DNA from: Streptomyces gobiensis | GTDB lineage: Bacteria > Actinomycetota > Actinomycetes > Streptomycetales > Streptomycetaceae | Direction of reading: 5' to 3' | Length of the DNA stretch: 64,000 nucleotides | Assembly: GCF_021216675.1 (NCBI RefSeq) | Contig: NZ_CP086120.1 | Location: 3,532,501 to 3,596,500 of the forward strand | Notes under the pieces: generated by a model | The model's input: only the letters and a program-made list of their open reading frames with translations | What the model was told of the DNA's origin: nothing | The model's database searches: none | Translations under genes and position numbers: made by a program | Shown: positions 58,332 to 64,000 of the stretch, piece by piece | Layout: every line of letters begins with the position of its first letter | Numbering within the stretch: the stretch's first letter is position 1

Positions 58332-58886
58332 TCAACCCACCGAGGACGGCGGGTGGTTGAACCAGTGACCGGCGTCCTGCTTGGAGCAGAAAACGATCAC
58401 AAGAATGCCACAGGTCACAAAGACCAGTCCGATCAGTGGGACACCGACGAGGAAGAGCAGTCCGAGCAGGATGACCAGCGCGCCGGTGATGATCGAGCTG
58501 ATGCGCACCCCGCCCCGGCCGCGCCCGAAGAGCGCTGCGGTGATGATCTGCAGGGCCGCCAGGGCCCCGAGTATGACGGCCACGACGACGATCGCGACCC
58601 GCGCGGTAGCCAGGTCGTCCAGGCCATTCAAATCCTTGAGGTCTTCGGTGGTGATCGCGGCAGCGGTGATGAGCAGGAGAACGGCGAGCAGTGCGGAAAT
58701 GCCGCCCAGGACGAACAGGAGCGTCCGTGCCGCTTTGAGCGTGCCCGGCATCTCCGGGGCTGTCCCGGGCGCCCCGGGATAACCGCCGTACTGTTCCTGC
58801 GGATAGGCGGGATAACCGCCTTGCGGCGGCTGCTGGCTTGTGTGCGGGGGACCGTAGGGGCTGTTATGCGGGTCCGGGCTGCTCAT
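58332..58886 (-). CDS. Small membrane protein with Pro/Gly/Tyr-rich N terminus
   Basis: The 184-residue protein has a disordered N terminus ([28 protein letters not shown], ~8-45). Four hydrophobic helices follow: [68 protein letters not shown] and [19 protein letters not shown] 58886 gives MSSPDPHN; a longer frame is not convincing. The layout (proline-rich tail, TM domain) resembles the neighbouring RDD protein at 59064, but the families differ. Function is unknown. Confidence 0.75.
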   Translation of the reverse strand: MSSPDPHNSPYGPPHTSQQPPQGGYPAYPQEQYGGYPGAPGTAPEMPGTLKAARTLLFVLGGISALLAVLLLITAAAITTEDLKDLNGLDDLATARVAIVVVAVILGALAALQIITAALFGRGRGGVRISSIITGALVILLGLLFLVGVPLIGLVFVTCGILVIVFCSKQDAGHWFNHPPSSVG

Positions 58887-58989
58887 GGCGTCTCCAACGG
58901 TGCGACACGGATCTCTCAGGACAGAGTGCTCACTATCGGGGCCGGTTGAACCAGGTAGCGGCGGCGGGCTGCGGCACTGCTGGCGCCGT

Positions 58990-59038
58990 GACGCCGAAGG
59001 GCGGCCCTGCCGGTGTGGCAGGGCCGCCCTTCGGCGTC
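58990..59038 (-). terminator. Very strong terminator of the RDD gene
   Basis: A perfect 22-bp stem (58990-59011/59017-59038) with a 5-nt loop lies 25 bases past the stop of the minus-strand RDD gene. Confidence 0.9.
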
Positions 59039-59063
59039 GCATCACAGCGCATCACTGGGTGCG

Positions 59064-59735
59064 TCACTGGGACTTGATGACGACCGACCCCACGATCTTG
59101 TCGGCGAAGGTCTGCTTCTTCGCGTCCCACGCGGGCCACAGAAAGCCGAGGTAACAGGGGAGGGCGTCCAGGAAGTGCGCGAGGTAGCGGACGAACGCCA
59201 TACCGAAGCCCAGCACCTGGCCGTCGGCCTCCCGCACCATGCGGATGCCGACCATCTTCTGGCCGACGGACTGCCCGCGCGTGCCCTTCAGATAGAGCAT
59301 GTACAGGCCGATGCCGAAGGACGCCACATAGCCGAGTATCACCAGGACAATCCCGAACCCACCGCCCTCCGGGCTGCACTGCCCGTACTGGTCACACTCG
59401 GTGCTGCCCGCCAGGATCGCGCTGCCGATGAGACCGAGGACGAGTGCGGGCACGAAGGCGATCAGCCCGTCCATGAACGCGGCCGCGAACCGTCCCCACC
59501 AGCCCGCGTAGGCGGGCTGGTGGCCGTACGGGGCGCCGGGGTAGCCCTGCTGCGGGGGCACGCCCTGCTGCGGGTACCCATAGCCCGGCTGCTGCTGGGG
59601 ATACCCGTAACCGGGCGGCTGCTGGGGCGGCTGCTGCTGGGGGTACCCGTAACCCGGCTGCTGCTGGGGGGCGCCGCCGTAGGGCTGCTGCGGCGGCTGC
59701 TGGCCGTAGGGGTTGTTCGGGTTCGGGTAGCTCAC
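59064..59735 (-). CDS. RDD-family membrane protein with Gln/Pro/Tyr-rich N terminus
   Basis: The 223-residue protein has an N-terminal ~75-residue tail of repeated [17 protein letters not shown] units. An RDD-type transmembrane domain follows ([16 protein letters not shown] with the Arg and Asp; [22 protein letters not shown]; a late [25 protein letters not shown]). RDD proteins are small transport-like membrane proteins, and some act as Na+(Li+/K+)/H+ antiporters. GTG 59735 follows GGAGGAAAC. The tail may mediate phase-like or wall contacts. No operon partner is seen. Confidence 0.85.
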   Translation of the reverse strand: MSYPNPNNPYGQQPPQQPYGGAPQQQPGYGYPQQQPPQQPPGYGYPQQQPGYGYPQQGVPPQQGYPGAPYGHQPAYAGWWGRFAAAFMDGLIAFVPALVLGLIGSAILAGSTECDQYGQCSPEGGGFGIVLVILGYVASFGIGLYMLYLKGTRGQSVGQKMVGIRMVREADGQVLGFGMAFVRYLAHFLDALPCYLGFLWPAWDAKKQTFADKIVGSVVIKSQ

Positions 59736-59928
59736 TGTCTGTTTCCTCCGAGCGGTCTTTACGGGACTGCCGTGCCGTTCTGCCGGAGGAAGAAGGGAGG
59801 GAGAGTCAGTGCCGGTGTCCCCCCACAGCCGTCCCCGTCGGCCGCAGCACTGCCGGCCATCATCATCGCCTACCGTGAACGCTGTCCACTCGGGGCCCGT
59901 AACCGTGGCGAAGCTGCAATGCACTCGC

Positions 59929-59976
59929 CCCGGATCGGAGACCTGGATTGGAGACCTCGGCACCCGATCCGGGAGG
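59929..59976 (+). promoter_or_regulatory. Hairpin masking the folD ribosome-binding site
   Basis: CCCGGATCGG (59929-59938) pairs perfectly with CCGATCCGGG (59964-59973), and the 3' arm runs into the GGGAGG site (59971-59976) that precedes the folD ATG at 59985. The loop holds two GGAGACCT repeats. This layout would block translation unless opened, as in a riboswitch or protein-controlled leader. The ligand is unknown. Confidence 0.55.
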
Positions 59977-59984
59977 ATGGGACT

Positions 59985-60839
59985 ATGAGCGCGCAGATTC
60001 TCGACGGCAAGGCCACCGCGGCCGCGATCAAATCCGAGCTCGTCACTCGGGTAGCGGCCCTCAAGGCCCGTGGCAGCACGCCTGGACTGGGCACCGTGCT
60101 GGTCGGTGAGGACGTCGGCAGCCAGAAGTACGTGGCGGGCAAGCACCGTGACTGTGCCCAGGTGGGCATCGCATCCATCCAGCGTGAGCTGCCGGAGACC
60201 GCTGCCCAGGAGGAGATCGAGGAGGTCGTACGGGAGCTGAACGCGAACCCGGAGTGCACCGGGTACATCGTGCAGCTGCCGCTGCCCCGGGGCATCGACA
60301 CCAACCGGGTGCTGGAGCTGATGGACCCGGGCAAGGACGCCGACGGGCTGCACCCCATGAACCTGGGCCGTCTGGTGCTGGGTGAGGCGGCGCCGCTGCC
60401 CTGCACCCCGAACGGCATCATCGAGCTGCTGCGCCGCCACCAGGTGGAGATCAAGGGCGCGGATGTCGTGGTGGTCGGCCGTGGGGTGACCGTGGGCCGT
60501 TCGCTGCCGCTGCTGCTGACCCGCCGCTCGGAGAACGCCACCGTGACCCAGTGCCACACCGGGACCCGCGAGTTGTCCGCGCATCTGCGCCGGGCCGACA
60601 TCGTGGTGGCCGCTGCCGGGGTGCCGCATCTGATCAAGCCGGAGGACATCAGGCCCGGTGCGGCCGTGCTGGATGTCGGTGTCAGCCGGGATGAGAGCGG
60701 CAAGATCGTCGGCGATGTGCACCCGGGCGTGGCGGACGTCGCGGGCTGGCTCTCGCCGAACCCGGGCGGCGTCGGCCCGATGACCCGGGCGATGCTGCTC
60801 GCCAATGTCGTCGAGGCCGCCGAACGGAACGCGGGCTGA
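59985..60839 (+). CDS. folD: Bifunctional methylene-THF dehydrogenase / methenyl-THF cyclohydrolase
   Basis: The 284-residue enzyme makes 10-formyl-THF (NADP-dependent), which PurN and PurH use. Signatures include [12 protein letters not shown] (catalytic Tyr/Lys), [22 protein letters not shown] (PxCTPxG) and the Rossmann motif [13 protein letters not shown], with DVGVSR and [15 protein letters not shown] at the end. ATG 59985 follows GGGAGG. A hairpin overlaps that site. It is followed by the DUF3017 gene after three bases. Confidence 0.97.
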   Translation: MSAQILDGKATAAAIKSELVTRVAALKARGSTPGLGTVLVGEDVGSQKYVAGKHRDCAQVGIASIQRELPETAAQEEIEEVVRELNANPECTGYIVQLPLPRGIDTNRVLELMDPGKDADGLHPMNLGRLVLGEAAPLPCTPNGIIELLRRHQVEIKGADVVVVGRGVTVGRSLPLLLTRRSENATVTQCHTGTRELSAHLRRADIVVAAAGVPHLIKPEDIRPGAAVLDVGVSRDESGKIVGDVHPGVADVAGWLSPNPGGVGPMTRAMLLANVVEAAERNAG

Positions 60840-60842
60840 GCC

Positions 60843-61346
60843 ATGGGCACAGACTCCACGGGCGCCCCCCGGGGCCGTAAGTCCGGTGCGGCCGGTGTGA
60901 ACGGTGCGAACGGCGTAAACGGTGTGAACGGCGCCGCAGCCCCGGACGCCTCGGCGCCGCGTAAGGGATCCCGCCGCTTCCCGTCGCTGACCCGGGACAC
61001 CGCCCGGCCGGAGGGCGGGGAGCGGGCCGCGGCGGGGCACGCCCCGGCGCCGTACCGGCAGTGGCCGCTGCTCACGGTGCTGGCCGGGGCCGCGGCGGGC
61101 CTGCTGGTCACCCTCGTCGAGGCCCGGATCGGCGCGCTGGTCATAGGTGCGGCCCTGCTCACGGGGGCTGTACTGCGCTGGCTGCTGCCCTCGGTCGGGA
61201 TGCTGGCGGTCCGCTCCCGGTTCACGGATGTGCTGACCTACGGGGCGCTCGGCACCGGAATCGTGCTCCTGGCGCTGATGGCTCCACCGGAGCCCTGGCT
61301 GACGATTCCCTTCCTGGAGGACATCGTGGGATTCTCCGTCCGCTGA
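60843..61346 (+). CDS. DUF3017 family membrane protein
   Basis: The 167-residue protein has a disordered N terminus with tandem VNGANGVNGVNG repeats (~19-30). Three transmembrane helices then follow: WPLLTVLAGAAAGLLVTLV, IGALVIGAALLTGAVLRWLL and VLTYGALGTGIVLLALM. It matches the small actinobacterial DUF3017 protein conserved directly after folD, and the start lies three bases past the folD stop. Function is unknown. Cotranscription with folD is likely and may tie it to one-carbon metabolism only by position. Confidence 0.85.
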   Translation: MGTDSTGAPRGRKSGAAGVNGANGVNGVNGAAAPDASAPRKGSRRFPSLTRDTARPEGGERAAAGHAPAPYRQWPLLTVLAGAAAGLLVTLVEARIGALVIGAALLTGAVLRWLLPSVGMLAVRSRFTDVLTYGALGTGIVLLALMAPPEPWLTIPFLEDIVGFSVR

Positions 61347-61437
61347 CGGGCCGGGTTGCGGGCAGTCTTGGGATGGCCGAGTATCTTGATGGCGAGATAC
61401 TTCGACTGGAGGCGCGCGAGAGGGACGTACCGTACTC

Positions 61438-62658
61438 ATGGTCAAGATCAAGGTTGCAGCCCCCGTCGTCGAACTCGACGGCGATGAGATGACCCACGTC
61501 ATCTGGCAATTCATCAAGGACAAGCTGATCCTGCCGTACCTCGATGTCGACCTGAAGTACTTCGACCTCGGGATCGAGCACCGCGACGCCACGGACGACC
61601 AGGTCACGGTCGACGCGGCACATGCGATCAAGGAGTATGGCGTCGGCGTCAAGTGCGCCACCATCACCCCGGACGAGGCCCGGGTCGAGGAGTTCGGCCT
61701 CAGAAGGATGTACCGGTCGCCGAACGGCACGATCCGTAACATCCTCGGTGGTGTGGTCTTCCGCGAGCCGATCATTATGAGCAATGTGCCCCGGCTCGTC
61801 CCGGGCTGGACCAAGCCGATCATCATCGGCCGTCACGCCTTTGGCGACCAGTACCGCGCGACCGACCTCAAGGTCCCGGGCGAGGGCACGCTGACCATGA
61901 CCTTCACCCCGAAGGACGGCTCCGAGCCCATGGAGCTGGAGGTCTTTGAGTTCCCGGGCTCCGGCGTCGCGATGTCCATGTACAACCTGGACGAGTCCAT
62001 CCGCGACTTCGCCCGCGCGTCCTTCCGCTACGGCCTGGCCCGTCACTACCCCGTCTACATGTCCACCAAGAACACGATCCTGAAGGCCTACGACGGCCGC
62101 TTCAAGGACCTGTTCCAGGAGGTCTTCGACGCGGAGTTCAAGGACGAGTTCGACAAGGCCGGGCTCACCTATGAGCACCGTCTGATCGACGACATGGTGG
62201 CCGCCGCCATGAAGTGGGCGGGCGGCTACGTCTGGGCCTGCAAGAACTACGACGGTGACGTCCAGTCCGACACCGTCGCGCAGGGCTTCGGCTCCCTCGG
62301 TCTGATGACCTCCGTGCTGATGTCCCCCGACGGCCGTACGGTCGAGGCCGAGGCCGCGCACGGCACGGTCACCCGCCACTACCGCCAGCACCAGCAGGGC
62401 AAGGCCACCTCGACCAACCCGATCGCGTCGATCTTCGCCTGGACCCGTGGTCTGGCCCACCGGGGCAAGCTGGACGGCACCCCCGAGGTCACCACGTTCG
62501 CCGAGACTCTGGAGCAGGTCTGCGTCGACACCGTCGAGGGCGGCCAGATGACCAAGGATCTGGCCCGGCTGATCGGTCCCGAGACCCCGTGGCTGACCAC
62601 GGAGGAGTTCCTGGACGCGCTCGACGAGGGCCTGAAGAAGAAGATGGCCGAGGTGTAA
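61438..62658 (+). CDS. icd: NADP-dependent isocitrate dehydrogenase, eukaryote-like dimeric type
   Basis: The 406-residue enzyme oxidises isocitrate to 2-oxoglutarate. Substrate and metal residues lie in [14 protein letters not shown] (Ser, Asn, Arg) and in RLIDDMVA and [22 protein letters not shown], and the NADP site is [15 protein letters not shown] (Arg-His). The length and motifs are those of the subfamily II (mitochondrial/cytosolic-like) homodimer, whereas many Streptomyces carry the ~740-residue monomeric type. It lies 91 bases after the DUF3017 stop. No frame defect is visible. Confidence 0.95.
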   Translation: MVKIKVAAPVVELDGDEMTHVIWQFIKDKLILPYLDVDLKYFDLGIEHRDATDDQVTVDAAHAIKEYGVGVKCATITPDEARVEEFGLRRMYRSPNGTIRNILGGVVFREPIIMSNVPRLVPGWTKPIIIGRHAFGDQYRATDLKVPGEGTLTMTFTPKDGSEPMELEVFEFPGSGVAMSMYNLDESIRDFARASFRYGLARHYPVYMSTKNTILKAYDGRFKDLFQEVFDAEFKDEFDKAGLTYEHRLIDDMVAAAMKWAGGYVWACKNYDGDVQSDTVAQGFGSLGLMTSVLMSPDGRTVEAEAAHGTVTRHYRQHQQGKATSTNPIASIFAWTRGLAHRGKLDGTPEVTTFAETLEQVCVDTVEGGQMTKDLARLIGPETPWLTTEEFLDALDEGLKKKMAEV

Positions 62659-62676
62659 GCCGGACCGCATACAGGC

Positions 62677-62714
62677 CGTTGGCCCGTCCTCTCCCCCGTG
62701 AGGACGGGCCAACG
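62677..62714. terminator. Bidirectional terminator between icd and the peptidoglycan-binding gene
   Basis: A perfect 14-bp stem (62677-62690/62701-62714) with a 10-nt loop lies 18 bases after the icd stop and 56 bases beyond the stop of the convergent gene. Confidence 0.88.
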
Positions 62715-62770
62715 CCGTATGTGCTCCGTACGTGACGTGCTCCTGCGTGACGTGCTGTACGTGATGTGGC

Positions 62771-63145
62771 TCAGTACGCGCGGAACATCGCCCAGGTGTT
62801 CTTCCCCACCTTGCCGTCGGCAGCCAGGCCGTGGTCACGCTGGAACTTCTTGACCCACCGCTCGGTCTCGGGCCCGAAGATGCTGTCGACCTTCAGCGGG
62901 TTACCGCCCTGCCACAGCTTGTTGATCAGGCACTGCACCTCCTTCACCCGCTTTCCGGTGTGCCCCCGCATGGTCAGTGCCTTCCCGCCGTAGTAGCCAC
63001 AGGACGCGGTGATGGAGACATCGCCGGACTGCTGAGTGGCGGGCTGGGCGGTGGTGCCGGCCTGGGCGGCCGGAGCCAGCGCGCCCGCGCCGCCGAGGAT
63101 GGCGGCGGTCATCGCACCGGCGACGATGCTCCTACGGATGTTCAT
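62771..63145 (-). CDS. Secreted peptidoglycan-binding (PG_binding_1) protein
   Basis: The 124-residue protein has a signal peptide (MNIRRSIVAGAMTAAILGGAGALAPAAQAG). A single PG_binding_1 domain follows (VKEVQCLINKLWQGGNPLKVDSIFGPETERWVKKFQRDHGLAADGKVGKNTWAMF), three helices that bind the peptide part of peptidoglycan. A CGYYGG segment precedes it, and the Cys pair (CGY and QCLI) may form a disulfide. It lacks a catalytic domain, so it is a small wall-associated protein or inhibitor. ATG 63145 follows GGAGG. It is divergent from the HTH gene at 63491. Confidence 0.87.
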   Translation of the reverse strand: MNIRRSIVAGAMTAAILGGAGALAPAAQAGTTAQPATQQSGDVSITASCGYYGGKALTMRGHTGKRVKEVQCLINKLWQGGNPLKVDSIFGPETERWVKKFQRDHGLAADGKVGKNTWAMFRAY

Positions 63146-63490
63146 GATGAGTTCCTCCCGTTTGGCGTTCCCCAGTTGTTGTTGGGGACCCTGTCGATGG
63201 GGCGGCGCGGGGTGGACCACGCCGCCCGTTGTGCGTAACCGAGATTGCTCGCCAATCGCATCCGCCGCCACAACAGACGGCTGGAGTGGGCCAAACTGGG
63301 ATGTCCCAGGCCCTGACCTGCTGGGATGACTGCCGCGCGGATACCGTGCTGGGATGTGGGACAGCCATGAACGATGGCTGGAACGGATGGCCGATGGGGG
63401 CGGTACCCGCGCCGGGCGGTAGTTTTCGGGCATCGTTCCGAAAAAACCCGGACTTGACCGTGCCGGGTGCGGACGCGAATGGGGTGGAGC
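63146..63490. promoter_or_regulatory. Divergent promoter region
   Basis: This 345-base gap separates the starts of the peptidoglycan-binding and HTH genes. TTGACC at about 63453-63458 is a plausible -35 for the HTH gene; no matching -10 is clear. No gene or strong hairpin was seen. Confidence 0.4.
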
Positions 63491-64000
63491 ATGTCGCGTT
63501 GGAAGGAGCTGCCGGATTCGCTGGACCAGCGAGTCCGTCAACTCGTCGTACAGATGCGGAGAATGAAGGATCACAGTGGGCTGAGCCTGGCCGCGCTGGC
63601 AGGACGGACCGCGTACAGCCGTTCGTCCTGGGAGCGTTATCTCAACGGCAAGCAACTGCCCTCACGTCAGGCTGTGGAGGAACTGGCCCGCGCCTGTGGC
63701 ACCGAGCCGTCCCGGCTGCTGGTGCTGCACGAAGTGGCGGAGCAGTCCTGGAACGGGGGGATGGAGACGACCGAGGAGACGACCGAGGAGACGACCGAGG
63801 AGACGACCGAGGAGACGACCGAGGAGACGACCGGGGAGACGGCCGGGGAGCCTGCCGCCGAGCCGGTGGCCGCGCCCGTGCCACATCGCCGTGGGCTGTG
63901 GGTGGCGCTGGCCGTGGTAGCGGTGTTCATCGTCGCGGGCGCCGGGCTGCTGGCCGCCCGGCCGTGGCAGCGGGAGGACACCCAACCGCCAGCCGAGGCA
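63491..64000 (+). CDS. Membrane-anchored XRE-type HTH protein with ETTE repeats (cut by window edge)
   Basis: The first 170 codons are present. An XRE-like helix-turn-helix (SLAALAGRTAYSRSSWERYLNGKQLPS, ~32-58) is followed by a helix to ~88. Five perfect copies plus one variant of the 12-bp unit encoding ETTE follow (63764-63835), then a Pro/Ala linker, basic HRR and a transmembrane segment (GLWVALAVVAVFIVAGAGLLAA, ~136-157). Related Streptomyces proteins have an extracytoplasmic C-terminal domain after the TM. It looks like a RodZ-style or signalling HTH protein. Its divergent neighbour binds peptidoglycan, so a shared wall-sensing role is possible. The C terminus is not visible. Confidence 0.8.
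   Translation, partial: MSRWKELPDSLDQRVRQLVVQMRRMKDHSGLSLAALAGRTAYSRSSWERYLNGKQLPSRQAVEELARACGTEPSRLLVLHEVAEQSWNGGMETTEETTEETTEETTEETTEETTGETAGEPAAEPVAAPVPHRRGLWVALAVVAVFIVAGAGLLAARPWQREDTQPPAEA
63764..63835 (+). repeat. 12-bp in-frame tandem repeat (GAGACGACCGAG) x5 plus one variant
   Basis: Five perfect units and a sixth ending GGG are head to tail within the HTH gene; each unit encodes ETTE. The DNA-level perfection suggests a recently expanded, length-variable tract. Confidence 0.92.

Noticed and set aside
59736..61826. Long upstream extension of the RDD frame to 920 codons
   Set aside because: It crosses folD and DUF3017 on the other strand; the GTG at 59735 with a strong GGAGG-type site explains the real gene.
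1..64000. CRISPR arrays, tRNA and rRNA genes
   Set aside because: No regularly spaced repeats with unique spacers and no T-loop/acceptor pattern or rRNA-like stretch were noticed by eye. A tRNAscan or Infernal run would be decisive.

Overview
The window is high-GC actinobacterial chromosome and almost certainly Streptomyces. Signs of this are pervasive GTG starts, GC-rich third positions that create long antisense shadow frames, LAxTG-type cell-wall sorting signals, PspC/DUF1707/DUF3017/DUF6350 family proteins, a ydaO-type leader before an NlpC/P60 gene, and the linked core genes guaA, sucCD, purN-purH and folD. No rRNA, tRNA or CRISPR array was seen. Both ends cut genes: a succinic semialdehyde dehydrogenase at the left and a membrane-anchored HTH protein at the right.

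Layout. 0-9.5 kb: dehydrogenase tail, cholesterol-oxidase-like GMC oxidoreductase, two secreted proteins (one with an LAATG signal), chorismate mutase, guaA, a frameshifted Uma2 gene and a site-2 protease with CBS domains. 9.9-13.5 kb: an envelope-stress locus made of a PspC-fused histidine kinase and its NarL-type regulator, divergent from a PspC/LiaF-like membrane protein. 13.6-22 kb: DoxX protein, a large membrane protein, an aldolase-like protein lacking expected metal ligands, two NlpC/P60 hydrolases (one behind a c-di-AMP riboswitch) and a Tat-exported copper-radical-oxidase homologue. 22-27 kb: an accessory patch with an IS110 remnant, OsmC, a recombinase-like fragment, a frameshifted TTA-containing XRE regulator, a Nudix hydrolase and an HTH/zinc-ribbon protein. 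27.4-33.7 kb: DUF1707 protein, pcrA helicase carrying an in-frame palindromic insertion, M23 peptidase, esterase and a B12-binding protein.

The first system of special interest is at 33.7-41.4 kb. Five genes (DUF5691, SWIM, MoxR AAA+ ATPase, DUF5682, VWA) form a divergent locus resembling E. coli yehLMPQ. The two promoters face each other and each carries a RecA-NDp/PafBC-type DNA-damage element (TTGTCAGTG, 8-nt gap, -10), arranged as a 16-bp inverted repeat. This predicts a DNA-damage-induced chaperone/ATPase system of unknown target.

The second is at 45.1-52.0 kb, lodged between sucCD and the purN-purH region. It is a self-contained NHLM-type peptide export cassette: a 74-residue double-glycine precursor with an anionic 50-residue core free of Cys, Ser, Lys and Arg, a terminator, then an HlyD-like protein, a C39-peptidase ABC exporter with an unusual basic N-terminal tail, and a second ABC protein with a GYEQGY repeat. 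No modifying enzyme is visible.

The right part (52-64 kb) holds a sigma-factor-like membrane-anchored protein, DUF6350, purN-purH, RDD and other small membrane proteins, folD behind a hairpin that covers its ribosome-binding site, DUF3017, a dimeric-type NADP isocitrate dehydrogenase, a peptidoglycan-binding protein and the truncated HTH gene. Five copies of a ~130-230 bp GC-rich palindromic repeat lie just after stop codons through the window.
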